From positions 36,904 through 100,903 of the forward strand of contig WBZZ01005253.1 in assembly GCA_019918135.1 (NCBI GenBank): a DNA stretch of 64,000 nucleotides, read 5' to 3'. A program made the position numbers and the translations under genes. Shown piece after piece: positions 1 to 10,135 of this stretch. Under the pieces are notes generated by a model, which worked only from the letters and a program-made list of their open reading frames with translations, was not told where the DNA came from and did not search any database. Every line of letters begins with the position of its first letter. The stretch's first letter is position 1. The stretch is from Paulinella micropora (taxonomy: Eukaryota > Cercozoa > Imbricatea > Euglyphida > Paulinellidae).

Positions 1-2118
1 ATTGGCGGCGTGGCAGCTCGCGGTGCCAGGCTTTTCTGCAACTACCTGCGTCCAGGCGCCGAGTTGAGGATCGAGGAACTGCCAAAGTTGGCAATCACGG
101 GCGCCCTGGACGGCCCTCAGGCCCTGACGACGCCTGCAAGGTTGACAGACATCCGATCATACATCTCCTGTTCGACGGGGCTGGATGCCGAGTTTTACGC
201 TGACAGCTGCCTGCCCACGATCGAACATATTAAGAAATCCTACGGCACTAGGAACCTGGCGCACTTAGAACACCCGTTCTTCGCGTGCATGAACCCTGCC
301 TCCATGAATAGCGACTGGATCAGTTTCAGAAACTGTTCTCTCAATATCAAGACCCTGGAGTACAGAACTTGGAACGATTTCAGAGAAAGAAGTGAGCAGG
401 CCCCGTTTCCCGATCACTTTTATGACTTTGACATAGATTTTGCAAAGTTGGCAGAGGCCGACAATCACGGTGACGAGTGGCTTACTCCCTCCTGGGCAGA
501 GATACTCAAACTGCAACTCAGCCCAGAAATGTGCCACGTGTTCGAAGTGCTGGTGGGTCGACTAATGTATCCCGTCGGGTCATTCGACAATTGGCAAGTG
601 ATGCCTTTTCTGCTTGGCGATGGCGGTAGGGGTAAGGGCACGGTTCTCGGCATAATCAAGAAAATGAAACCCCGCGAAAAGGTCGCGGTCTTGAACACAA
701 CAACAGCAGAGAAATTGGATTTGCAAAGCCTATACCAGAAAGAGCTTATCATGTGCCTGGAACTACCGCGAAACTTTACTGGCTTGCTAGACCAAGCTAC
801 GATGCAGAGCATGATATCAGGAGAAAACGTGCCCATCCCGTGCAAGCGCAAGACCGTCGCGATGGATCCGTGTTGCTCATCTCCTCTCATTATGGCTGGC
901 AGCACTATCTTGAATTATAACAATGAACAAGAGCAGTGGAAACGACGGCTTGCGGTGTTCTGTTGGCAAAACACTCCGGCCAGAGTCGATTCCGGCCTGA
1001 AGAAGCTCATTGTCCAAAACGAGCTGCCATACATTCTGCTCCGCTGCATTGCTCGCTACCGCGCGACCGTGAAAGACAAGCCCAGCGCAGACTTCTGGCG
1101 AGATATAGCACCGCCCGCTCTGAGACATAATCAAAAATATACTGAGAGCCGCATGAACTTGCTGGCGCGGTTCCTGCACGAAGGGTCAAAGGAGCACGGG
1201 GTGATCCCAGATAAAGGACGCCTTACTCTGTGGGAAGACTTTATCTCGGCGTATGACGGGTACTTAAAGGAGCTGAAACAACCTACTTTGAAGGGGGCCG
1301 AAAATATCCCCCAAAGCGCGCTGCGCCAAAATGATTTCGAGGTGTTTCCCCCGCGCACGGGCCTAGGCGCTGGCAGGGGTGCTCACAAGAAAGACGGGCG
1401 CGTGAACTACTGCGTATACTGCCCGTGCAGCAAGTCTGAGCTAGGACACGACTGCGACCCCACAGGAGTCTGTCGAGGGGGCCTGTGCCGGTATGTGAAT
1501 TGTAAGAACAAGGGGCACAGGGATGCGGGCCGGCTCAAAGCGTATGGTATCGTAAACATGCGGATTGTGCCGCGCGGTGAGTTCGACCAGTGGCTGATTG
1601 GTACTACGGAGGCCGGCTCGGAGGCAGAGTCAGGCGAGAGCCTCACTGTGGGTGAGTGGCAAGAAAAGGTAGTGGCTCTGACACTGACACTGGCAAACGA
1701 GGACGAGAAAAAGATCAGACGTGCGACCAAGCAAATGTTGAAAGCGGAACGCAGGCGCGTCTGCCATATTGCTGGCATCAAGGACTGGAGGGTCTTGACA
1801 AAAAAGTACAAGGAAGCACAAAAGCGAAAGCGAGAGGAGCGGCAGGTGCAGGGGTCTTCTTCTAAGAGGCCCCGACTGTCGGCCGAAGCTGTCCAGGAAC
1901 GTGCGGAAAAGTACCCTTTTGCAATCGGCGCACTGTCTGGCGCACGGAAATCCGGCGTGCGCCTGCAAACACACACACAGACACACACAGGAGGAGGCAC
2001 GGTGGGCTTCAAAATGATGCAAAAAAAAGGTAACAGGCCTTTGGATAAAAATGAGCATGAATATCCAAAAAAAACTTACCTTCTGAACATCCCGGTTGTT
2101 CTGGTTCTTACGCACTGA
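1..2118 (+). CDS. SF3 (D5-like) helicase, 5' end cut by window
   Basis: Superfamily 3 helicase of the kind that unwinds DNA at viral replication forks (D5 family). The reading frame is open to the first base of the window, so the N-terminus is missing. The Walker A loop (GDGGRGKGT) lies near nt 616-642, a Walker-B-like hydrophobic strand (LIMCLE) near nt 745-765, and a sensor-like stretch with asparagines near nt 895-920, followed by a conserved RR pair. After the ATPase core comes a Cys/His-rich segment (about nt 1400-1520, nine Cys plus His), probably a zinc-binding domain. The C-terminus is basic and low in complexity and runs through a (CA)n-like tract at nt 1970-1990, so the last ~50 residues may not be authentic. 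No primase domain is visible in the part present; a separate primase gene lies at 34617. The family call is firm, the exact clade is not. Confidence 0.82.
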   Translation: MGGVAARGARLFCNYLRPGAELRIEELPKLAITGALDGPQALTTPARLTDIRSYISCSTGLDAEFYADSCLPTIEHIKKSYGTRNLAHLEHPFFACMNPASMNSDWISFRNCSLNIKTLEYRTWNDFRERSEQAPFPDHFYDFDIDFAKLAEADNHGDEWLTPSWAEILKLQLSPEMCHVFEVLVGRLMYPVGSFDNWQVMPFLLGDGGRGKGTVLGIIKKMKPREKVAVLNTTTAEKLDLQSLYQKELIMCLELPRNFTGLLDQATMQSMISGENVPIPCKRKTVAMDPCCSSPLIMAGSTILNYNNEQEQWKRRLAVFCWQNTPARVDSGLKKLIVQNELPYILLRCIARYRATVKDKPSADFWRDIAPPALRHNQKYTESRMNLLARFLHEGSKEHGVIPDKGRLTLWEDFISAYDGYLKELKQPTLKGAENIPQSALRQNDFEVFPPRTGLGAGRGAHKKDGRVNYCVYCPCSKSELGHDCDPTGVCRGGLCRYVNCKNKGHRDAGRLKAYGIVNMRIVPRGEFDQWLIGTTEAGSEAESGESLTVGEWQEKVVALTLTLANEDEKKIRRATKQMLKAERRRVCHIAGIKDWRVLTKKYKEAQKRKREERQVQGSSSKRPRLSAEAVQERAEKYPFAIGALSGARKSGVRLQTHTQTHTGGGTVGFKMMQKKGNRPLDKNEHEYPKKTYLLNIPVVLVLTH

Positions 2119-2638
2119 CAATAGGCGATTGTTGTCAAAGGGGTTTTGCAAGACTAGCAAAAGATTTCGTCTGGCTTCATTAAATCAGTTTTTTTTCTTC
2201 GTGAACACAAATATTCCCTCCCCCCCCCCCCCGGAGGGTGTGACACCCTTGAGTCGAAGAGACCAGCGGGGCACGCGGCCCCCCCCCCCGCGCAGCCCCA
2301 CGCGGGGTGTGGGGATGTGCAGCCTTGCCTCCCCTTCCCCCGGTAGCCAACCCCGTCATCGAAGCCCGGGTGGCCCTGCTGAAACAGCAGCGGCAGAGGC
2401 GGCGGCGGCAGCGGCAACAGCCGCACTTGCCGTCCTGCTAAGTAATTTCAGTGAGAAACATTTTTTTTTGTGACCTGAGAAGAAATTTTTGCAAACAGAT
2501 ATTCGTTTAATTATGCTGATTAAAAAAAGATCCCCAAAAAACACTAACCTACAATGTGTGCCTTTTTGTCTGCTTTTCGGCAAAATGGCTGATCGTGTTT
2601 TTGGGCAAAAAATGGGACTGTGACGTCTTTTTTTTTGT
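2119..2638. other. Spacer between convergent genes; C-tracts
   Basis: This stretch separates two convergently transcribed genes. It contains C-runs near 2221-2232 and 2279-2289, a short GGC/GCA-type trinucleotide patch near 2390-2430, and T-runs. I see no credible gene. Confidence 0.5.
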
Positions 2639-3844
2639 TCACTGTCCTTCCTGTTGTTTGAGAGAATGTGCGCCCGCCACCCAGCTCAGCGCGCCGTTGT
2701 TGAAGCAGACGTACATTCCCTTTTCTCTGTTTTGTAGACATTTCACAAGCTTGAGGTTGTCTTCTTCGCTCCAGCACAGGACTACCCAGACCAGCTTGAC
2801 ACTACCATCTGGCAAAATTTCATACCTGTCCCTGTACAGCTGGCTGCTAGTGCTCCAGCCTGACATGTTTGCTTCGCTGGTGAGCTCAGCGTATCGATTA
2901 TAGTTTTCAGGCTTGGGCCTTTGACACAGACGGGACACCCAGGTGTTGCTAGGGCGGATGACCGCCGGTAGAACCAGGAGAGTGCTGCTCACCTCCATTG
3001 CACTTTTATTGGCAATCGTGATGCGCGAGACAGTCGTTTGCATGCCGGGGCCTCTCCCGTAGAGCGTGCCTCGCAAATGGCACATTCCTCCGTTAGAGGG
3101 ACGGAAGCACAGGACCGCGTCGCTGCCGACACCTTCGGGGTACGCGCTCCGATCCTGGGGGGGGAACGATCCACTCTCTACCTCCTGAAAGTTCCCAGGA
3201 CTCAAAGGCCGCGCTCTGGCTCGTCCAGCCAAAGCGTTCAAACATTTTCGCGTCCAGCACATAGACTTCAGGCAGTCGCTCCTGCAGGGCGCGCAGGCGC
3301 GCTACCTCCAGGCGCAGTTCGGCCAGCTCCTGTCCAAAACAGGCAAATTCTCGGTCTGCTTTTCATTGTTTCTTCGCATAAAATGTACCCTCGCCTCGCC
3401 CTCACGTGTCTGCGGGCGCAGGGTCACGCGGAGACCAGACCAGACCAGGATGAACCCTTTGGCTGGCTCCTTGCAAGGCCGCAGCCGCAGTGCCTCGCCG
3501 TTGCCTAAGTCACAGCCGGTCGAGCGTTTTTTTCTGTACTTGGCTGCCTGCTGGACATTTAAAAAAAAGCAGATGTCAAGCACGAGACCCGAGCTCAGCG
3601 AAGCGACCGCGGCGCGCAACTCGTCTTCGTCCACGTCGCCCTCAGCTCGAATGCTGCCCTGCCAATGGGCCTGCGCGCCGGGCTCGGCGCTGGCGGTACG
3701 AGCGCCGCCATCTCGGGTCGTCGCTTCAACCTCTAAACAGCGGCCTGCCTCGCGCAGGCTTAGCTGCAAAAAGCCGTCTGCGCCATGCTCTGGCGCAGTC
3801 AGCGTCAGCGAGGCGGCACTGACAGTCTTGGCACTCGCTGCCAT
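2639..3844 (-). CDS. Unknown protein with central coiled coil, two frameshifts
   Basis: Not a recognised family. The start is the ATG at 3844. The first part (to about 3340) reads as a beta-rich domain. The frame then changes near an A-run at about 3340, and the next frame carries a leucine/glutamate/arginine-rich helix typical of a coiled coil (about 3240-3330). A second change fits the G8 run at 3157-3164. The rest reads to a stop at 2639 and contains Cys- and Trp-rich text with several Gly residues. Both breaks sit in or beside homopolymers, so either the assembly has indel errors or the gene has decayed. A beta domain followed by a coiled coil and a C-terminal domain could suit a fibre or virion surface protein, but that is only a guess. 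Confidence 0.5.
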
Positions 3845-4478
3845 TGACAAATGTTCGTACTGTGAGAGGCCACCGAGAGACAAGCTCTCTTTTCGCGCCC
3901 TTTGACCCCCCTCCCTCTCGTCAAAGTCTGACCCACTTTTTTTCCCCTCTCGTCTTTCCCCCCCCTTTCTCCCCTCCCCTCCCCACACACTGTTAACCAT
4001 TCCGGTGCGGGGGGGGGGGGCCGGGACCGTCCTAATTCCGCACCAAAAAAAACAGCGAGACGTGAGAGTGGGGGGGGGGGGGCGGCGGTGGGGGGAAGTT
4101 AGAAGAGAGGCCGCGGCCAAATCGCTCTTTTCTTCTCTCCTTTCCGTCCGGGTGCGGAGCAGACAAAAAGTGCCCCCCCCCCCCCTCCTCCTCCCAGCCT
4201 TTTCGTGGTAGCAGACTACCACTTTTCTAAGGCCCGGCCCCCCCCTTCTGCCCCCCCCCCCCCCGCCGCCGCCCCCCCCCCCCCCCCCCCACTACGCAGA
4301 CACCGTCCTACCTTCACACCACCCCTCTCCCCCCCCCCCCGCTTCCCTCCCCCCCCCCCCCCGCCCACGGCCTGCCACACACACAAGCTATTTTTTGGTT
4401 TTTTGTTTCCCCCCCCCCCCTCCCCAAAAAACCGACAGGAGAGAGCAAAACATTCGCTAGAATTCTCGGGCGTTTTCG
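3845..4478. other. Divergent spacer with extreme poly-C/poly-G
   Basis: Intergenic stretch between two divergent genes. It holds many homopolymer tracts (G10 near 4010, G11 near 4071, long C runs at 4250-4420), so it probably contains both promoters. Apparent long frames here are proline/glycine artefacts of the homopolymers. Confidence 0.5.
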
Positions 4479-6733
4479 ATGTACGCGGAGCTGCAGGCGG
4501 CCCTGCGGGACAAGGACATCCAGCTGGCGCTAAATCACGAGGAGCACGAGCGCCTGGCGCGCGAGCTGAACGAGCGGCCCGCGCCGTTGCTGGTAGTCAT
4601 CGCCGGCGAATCGGGGGTCGGCAAGAGCAAGCTGCTGTCGCAGCTGCTGGACGAGGACCTGCCGGGTGCGCAGGGCACGTCCTGCACACAGTGTCCTTTG
4701 CAGTTCGAATTCGCGGACACGCCCGACTTCGGGGCCGAGCTCTGCTTCTACGCGCGGGACGTCTGGCAGGCCCGAATACAGCCGTTGCTGCTGGACTTGG
4801 GCTCCGGCCGCCAAGAGTCCAAGGCGCGGACGGAGGCGCTGCGGACGTTGTGCGACATCTACCCCGGGCTGGAGGCGCGGCTGACCGGTCGCCCTTCGCT
4901 GCAGGACCTCGAGGCGTGGTACCCGGAGTTGCACGGCGCACTGGGAACGCACGTGCCGTTCAGGGGCCCCGAACGCGCGTACGGCCCTGAGCGACGCGTT
5001 CGCGTGCGCAGCCGGTGGCGCGCGGGCCGAACAGCAGTCGCGCAAACGCCGGCGGCTGGCAAACAGTTGTTGGGGTTGGGTGCGGCAGGTCGTGGTCAGG
5101 GGGCGCTTCCCCCTGCTGCGTCAGCGCGAATTGCACAGTTGCGGAGGGCTGGTGCTGTGCGACCTGCCGGGCAACAACGACAGCAACCAGCTGCGCGACC
5201 ACGTGTGGGAAGAGCAATTGCCGCGGGCCGACTGTGTGCTGCTGGTGTCTGACATCGCGCGCGCCCTAACGAACCGGCAAAATCACGACAAGTTCGACCG
5301 GGTGGTGCAGCTGTGCGCGCAGCACGGCCGCCTGAACAGGCTGGCGTTCGTGCTGACCAAGACCGACACGGGGCTGGACGCGGATGAGCTGGAAGGGAGC
5401 GCGGCGACGGGCTACTGTGTGGGCAAGCCCGACAGGCCAAGGCTGTGCACTGGCGGCACGGGCTGCCGCCGCAAGGGCCACCGCACCCTGCTGGGCGCGT
5501 GCCGCCGGTGGGTCAGGACAAATGAACGTCACCCCAACGTGGTGCGCGAGGCCCTGCGCGGCAATGTCGCGCAGGCACAGGTGTGGGCGGGCCTCGCGCG
5601 CAACGCGTACGTGTGCGAGGGTCTGCGGGTCAGGGTGCAGGACCAGGTCCAACGGCTGCTGGGCCCGACGCAACACAAGCTGCAGATCTCGGTGTACGCC
5701 ACCAGCCCGCGGGACTACGCTCGGCTCAAGGACGGTACAAATGATACCGTGTGGCGGTGCAAGAGCCACACGGGGGTGCCGGCGCTGCGCAAGTACCTGC
5801 GGCGGGACGTGCTGCGGCCCGTGCTGCGAAAACACGAGGCGCGGCTGCTGCAGCTGCTGCAGCTGCACTTGGGCGCGGCCGCGCCGTTGGCGGGGCACGA
5901 CGACGACAGCGCAGTTTTCAAAGCCCGCGTCAGCGCGTGCCTGGCACGACATGCCGACGATTGGCGGCGGGCCTTTTTCGAGCAGGTCCACGCTCCTTTG
6001 GAGCGCAGCGTAGAGAGCTGCGCCACACCGGAGGCCGTGGCCCCTCTGGCCAACCGCTATCGCCACCAACAGCTCGAGCACCACGCCGTCCTGACCGCGA
6101 TTCTGCGCCGCAAGGGCCAGGAGTACACTACCGGGGGAACGCAGAATGCGAAGGTCTGGCACCTGCGCCACGAGGTGCTCGAGCTCATGGAGCCCAAGGC
6201 CAGCGGTCTCGTCGTGTGTTTCATGACGACTGCTTTTCCCGAACGCCTAACCCTCTTGCAGACCGAGCTGCAGACATTGCTGTGCGAGCTACGTACGCAG
6301 GAGCTCAGATGTGCAGACCTGATCGTGGCGCGGCCGGCGAATCGCCAGGGCCGCGACCTACTGGAGGATTGGACTGAGTTCCGGCGCTCCCTGGAGCAAC
6401 CCGTCCGGGTAGCAATGCAGAGGCTGTGCGGCCAAGGTTTCCGGCAAGGGCTCGTACCAGCAACGCCTGCAGGTGCTGCAGACCAGCCTACAGCCGCAAG
6501 CCCGGCAGGCTCTACAAGCCAGCGTGAGCGGCCTCGCCGGCTGGTGGGACATCTACTCCCAAGACCTAGTGGCTGGCTACCAGCGGCAGCTCGCGTACCT
6601 GGGCCACATCTTGCTTTCCTCGCACTCCACAGCACAGGTGTTGTCGTTGCCAACAAAAGAGCGGGACGCGCACGTAACCGCCATTGCCAAGTGGCACAAT
6701 CGCTTGGCCCAAGCCCTGCAGACGACCGACTAG
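4479..6733 (+). CDS. Dynamin-like large GTPase, two frameshifts
   Basis: A large GTPase resembling dynamin or GBP-like proteins, which remodel membranes or act in defence. The start is ATG 4479. The P-loop GESGVGKS falls near residue 43-50. The G3 motif DLPG is near nt 5161-5175 and the G4 motif TKTD near nt 5356-5370. A long helical C-terminal part follows, ending in a Gln/Leu-rich helix before the TAG at 6731. The G1 part and the G3/G4 part are in different frames; the change lies near the GGGGCCCC at about 4963-4970. A second change near 6430-6450 switches to the frame that carries the final helix. Both ends of the gene look coding, so the breaks are probably single-base indels. The subfamily is not clear to me; cellular origin by transfer is plausible. 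Confidence 0.72.
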
Positions 6734-6894
6734 CTCCACTGCCGGGATTGTCCCTCCTATTCCATTTGCTGTAATAAATCAGTATTTTTCTTTTTAATAA
6801 AATAAAATATATAAAAAAACAGACACACATACAAGCTATTAGCCGCGTTTTTTCTTCTTTTCATATTGTTCCTTCTACTCTTTTGTGCTCAAAG

Positions 6895-7695
6895 TTATGG
6901 TAGCACTAGTGCTTTTTTCGGGGGGCACTTACAAGGACGGGCCGGCCCGGGAGCCGACGGCCTCCGCCAATGGGGCCAGCTGAGGAAGGTATCGAAGGGC
7001 GTCACCTGTAGGTACCGCAGCTGCCTGACTACAGCACCCGCCAGACGAGTCGCGGTGCGGTCGAACGAGACACAAAAAGTTTGCTTGTGTGACCAGTCAG
7101 CGCCTGGCAGTTCAGCGACATTTCTGGTTGAGCCCTCCCAATGAAATGCTGGCTCGGCGTTTGGATTTTTCGCTCTGCAACAAACGCAGTAGCCTAGGAT
7201 GTTAACGTGCTTGAGAACCCCATCCGCACCTTTCTCCTCGACCGATTTGTGTGTGTTAATCCATTCGTCGGGAAAGCCGAGAGGTGTCCAGCACTCGCGG
7301 CAAAAGGCCACCTGGCTGAGCGCCGGGGTTTTCTCGGCCCGGAACGTGTTGTAGGAACTCTTGTGCTCTGTTTCGTACAAGACGTTCTGCGCAGTCAGCG
7401 TGTACTTGGTACATTCCAGCACGTAGTAGCACGCCAGGGACTGTAGTAAGGCGTGTGGGCAGCCCGTTCTGAAGTACGACAAGATGACGCTGAAGGCGTC
7501 CGGGTCCAAGTCCAAAAAAAGCGCCTCGCGCGGCTCCCGTCGCACGACGGGCGCCAAGACCTCTCGGAAGAAGCCACTGCGGGCCTGCAGGGTTTCGGCC
7601 CGGGTCTTGAAGAGAGTACCCCCGACGTCAAGCGCGATGATGTTGCCGGGCTCCCGAGACGGGCTGCACGGCTGGAGTGGCCCTTCGTCGTCCAT
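6895..7695 (-). CDS. BTB/T1-domain (KCTD-like) protein
   Basis: The N-terminus (residues ~18-110) is a potassium-channel-tetramerisation-type BTB domain: it has the typical NIIALDVGGTLFKT opening, followed by a DLDPDAFSVILSYFRTG-like segment. In cellular proteins this fold oligomerises and often bridges substrates to Cullin-3 ubiquitin ligases. The remaining ~150 residues hold paired cysteines (CREC near residue 135, CVCC near 170), suggesting a zinc-binding or substrate-binding part. The reading frame is intact and starts at ATG 7695. It converges with the GTPase gene, with only ~160 bp of AT-rich sequence between them. A role as a Cullin-3 adaptor is inferred from the family, not shown. Confidence 0.8.
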   Translation of the reverse strand: MDDEGPLQPCSPSREPGNIIALDVGGTLFKTRAETLQARSGFFREVLAPVVRREPREALFLDLDPDAFSVILSYFRTGCPHALLQSLACYYVLECTKYTLTAQNVLYETEHKSSYNTFRAEKTPALSQVAFCRECWTPLGFPDEWINTHKSVEEKGADGVLKHVNILGYCVCCRAKNPNAEPAFHWEGSTRNVAELPGADWSHKQTFCVSFDRTATRLAGAVVRQLRYLQVTPFDTFLSWPHWRRPSAPGPARPCKCPPKKALVLP

Positions 7696-8086
7696 GCTCG
7701 CTCGCTTTTATCTCCAAAACAAAAGTTCTGCCTTTGGGAAAATTTACCAAGTTCAGTCGATGCCTTCTCTTCTCTCTTTCTTTTTTTTCCGTCCGGGCTA
7801 AGGGGCGGGGAACTGTCCCCCCCCACCTACATTTTTTCCCTTACCAAGAGCGTGCGCGGTCTTAATCTTTGGACACACCTGTATAAGAAAGGGAACCGAC
7901 CACGATTTCCTCTTCTGAGCACCCCGTACAGTTTTTTTTTTGTGTTTTAATTTTTTTAAAAAAAAGCCAAACTTCCGGCGTCTCCAACTTTCTCTTTCCG
8001 AAAACAAACAACTGTTGCAATATCTTGCGGCAGCTGTGCGTGTGTGTTTTTTTCATTTTTTTTCACGACGGCCCCCTCCTTTACCA
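7696..8086. other. AT-rich spacer, no gene seen
   Basis: Spacer upstream of the BTB gene and downstream of the 8087-9229 gene. It contains several T-runs and A-runs and a C-run near 7818. I see no credible coding or RNA gene. Confidence 0.45.
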
Positions 8087-9229
8087 TTAAATACTGGTGT
8101 CTTCATTCACATTCTCAGCGGGGAGCATTCCGCTTTGTGGGAACCTATCATCCCTGTGGTTTCTGGCACGTGCGTCAGCGAGGTGGTGTTTTACAACTGC
8201 TTGATTTCGCTCTTGTTGCGTGGGTTGGTTTGTTACAGGTTTTCGAAATAGTCCATGTTGCTTGCTAGCCTTGGAGTAATCCACACGCGGCGGCCGGAAG
8301 TCCCGGTCGGCTGATTCCAGGCCCAACAGCACCAAAGCCCCGCCGCAGGTTAGGACGGTCCTGAGCGGAACCTCTTTTCTCGGCTTGTCTGATGCTTCCA
8401 GCTCCATCTTGAGCCAGAAGGGCTCGGGAATCTCCCTGCTTACCCAAACCGAGCTGTAGTTCAAGCATACGCCCTTCGCCGGCAAGATGTTGTCTACCAG
8501 CGGATAAGCCCAGGCTCTAATACAATATATTGTCACCGCCTTTCCCAGGTTAGTGCGGAGCGCTCTCTTTGGTTTATCGGGAAAAGAAACGGCGTACCCA
8601 GTCACGCACCTGATCACTGCGCGAAGGTTGCGTTGACGCTCGACCAGGGCATACGCGGTCGTTATCCATTTACCTTGATTATCTTTTTCAAAGACGGGAG
8701 GGGCTGGTATTGACGACAAGGCCAGCAGTCTGGCCGCCAGGCCTGTTTCGGCAGCCAGGCGTGCTTCGGCAGCCAGGTCGCGGACAACGAGGCTCGTGCC
8801 GTCGTTCTGGCCCAGCCCTGGTAAAGCCAGCCACGCCACAAACGGGTTGGTTTGGGAGCTTCGTAGGGGGGGTAGCTGGGCAGCCACTTTGTGGACCCAA
8901 TCATCATTCGGCGTTGCTAGCCCCGTCTGGATGCCCCAGCGCCTTTGTAATTCTGGATCGGTATAGAGGCTGTCGTTCCTTTGGAAAACCAGCTCGGGTT
9001 TTGAGCTAATTTGGTTGGTAACTAATTGGTTTAGCAATCTCCGCAGAGCCTCAAGTTCCCCAGCGCCAAGGCCATTTAGGTTGATATACATATATGACCC
9101 CGAATCTGGCGTAAAGCGTGGGAGGTTTGCCGTAGACTTGGTTTTCGCGTTGGCACGATGGCCTTTCGGGGGCGGCCTCCCCGGAGGCGGGGGTGGCCAG
9201 ACCTGATTTGCGCTGATATCCATAGGCAT
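8087..9229 (-). CDS. Unknown 380-aa protein, proline-rich N-terminus
   Basis: Intact reading frame starting at ATG 9229. The first ~25 residues are proline-rich (PPPPPGRPPP). The rest mixes hydrophobic strands and helices with no motif I recognise. An alanine/leucine-rich helix lies near residues 150-175, and a leucine/valine-rich patch near residue 300. The C-terminal ~60 residues are rich in Asn, Gln, Arg and His and are probably disordered. There are no membrane segments and no signal peptide. The normal codon texture over 1.1 kb without a break supports a real gene. Function unknown; a virion or host-interaction protein would be compatible. Confidence 0.6.
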   Translation of the reverse strand: MPMDISANQVWPPPPPGRPPPKGHRANAKTKSTANLPRFTPDSGSYMYINLNGLGAGELEALRRLLNQLVTNQISSKPELVFQRNDSLYTDPELQRRWGIQTGLATPNDDWVHKVAAQLPPLRSSQTNPFVAWLALPGLGQNDGTSLVVRDLAAEARLAAETGLAARLLALSSIPAPPVFEKDNQGKWITTAYALVERQRNLRAVIRCVTGYAVSFPDKPKRALRTNLGKAVTIYCIRAWAYPLVDNILPAKGVCLNYSSVWVSREIPEPFWLKMELEASDKPRKEVPLRTVLTCGGALVLLGLESADRDFRPPRVDYSKASKQHGLFRKPVTNQPTQQERNQAVVKHHLADARARNHRDDRFPQSGMLPAENVNEDTSI

Positions 9230-9675
9230 GTTGATTTTTAATAACTAGGCTCAAAGAACCGAGTGTTAATACGACAGTTGAAAAGGAGGGGGGGGGCGGG
9301 GGGGGGAGGGGCAGGAAGGAGGAGGGTTGGGAGGGGGGGGGAAGCCTTTGCTCCCCCTCCCAACCCCTCACCATTTCTCTCTCTCTCTCCCTCTTGCGCT
9401 TCCACTCGCCTCGCATTCAAACCATTTTCCCCTCTTCATTTCCCCGCCGCCTCTTCCCCCCAGCCCCAAAACTCTTCCCCCTCCCCCCCCCCCCCATCGC
9501 ATAGCAGCCTTAAAATTCTCGTTTGTGTTTAATAACCCTTTTTTTTGTTTGTGTTAGCGAAAGAGGGGGGGGGGGGAGGGGAGAGAGAGAGAGAGAGAAG
9601 GGACCACAGTCGCCCACTGTGGGCGAGAACCTCCCGCGCACCTGCTACTGCAGTCTTTTGTTTTAAAAGTGTCAG
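9230..9675. other. Low-complexity spacer (G/C runs, GA repeat)
   Basis: Purine/pyrimidine-rich stretch with G-runs at 9287-9345, a C-run near 9486-9495, a G-run at 9567-9578 and a (GA)n patch near 9581-9598. No gene recognised. Confidence 0.5.
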
Positions 9676-9963
9676 TCAACAAAACCATTGCACGACCGGC
9701 CTCTGGCGTTTGAGGCGCTCAGTGGCCGCTACCGTGATCATGGCGCGGCCGCGCACGACCAGGCTGCGACTGTGGGCAGACCTACTGCTACTAGGCAGGA
9801 AATCGGGCTGCTCGAAGCCCGTCCAGAAGATCGCACGCTTCTTCACCAGCGCCGAGAGCTGCCGGCACGTCCGGGCCAACAGCTGGAGGGGACCCAAAAA
9901 GACTCTCACCAGGGGCCACGAGCTGTCGGGCAGGGGCAGCAGCGGCGTTTGTAATTTCTCCAT
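9676..9963 (-). CDS. Short F-box protein or truncated F-box/LRR gene
   Basis: A 95-residue protein from ATG 9963. Residues ~9-45 resemble an F-box: a LPLPDSSW opening, then a hydrophobic helix, a CRQLSAL segment and a terminal FWTGF. The same order of features (LPLDVW, VCTDFRAV, FWTHF) is seen in the larger F-box/LRR protein encoded at 26028-27404, and this match is my main evidence. F-boxes bind Skp1 and recruit substrates to SCF ubiquitin ligases. No LRRs follow, so it is either an F-box-only protein, as giant viruses often carry, or the remains of a longer gene. The opposite strand also has open frames over this stretch, which lowers certainty. Confidence 0.5.
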   Translation of the reverse strand: MEKLQTPLLPLPDSSWPLVRVFLGPLQLLARTCRQLSALVKKRAIFWTGFEQPDFLPSSSRSAHSRSLVVRGRAMITVAATERLKRQRPVVQWFC

Positions 9964-10135
9964 TTCTTTCTTTTTTGCGTTCACCGGCCAACCTTTTTGA
10001 AAAAACAAAACAAGACAGGCAACTTTGGCACGCCAACGCGGGCTGTGGAAGAGAGCGGGGTGATGGAAGAGGCGGGATTCTCGTTGATTGTTAAACTTTT
10101 CTTTTCTCAGCCGCATATATTAAGTCAAAAAAGAA

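Noticed and set aside
4205-4470. Proline-rich N-terminal extension of the GTPase
   Set aside because: The open frame comes from C-runs in the spacer, and the ATG at 4479 precedes ordinary coding sequence.
4916-4963. An intron explaining the GTPase frameshift
   Set aside because: The GT-AG pairs available here have lengths divisible by three and would not restore the frame, and the segment looks coding.
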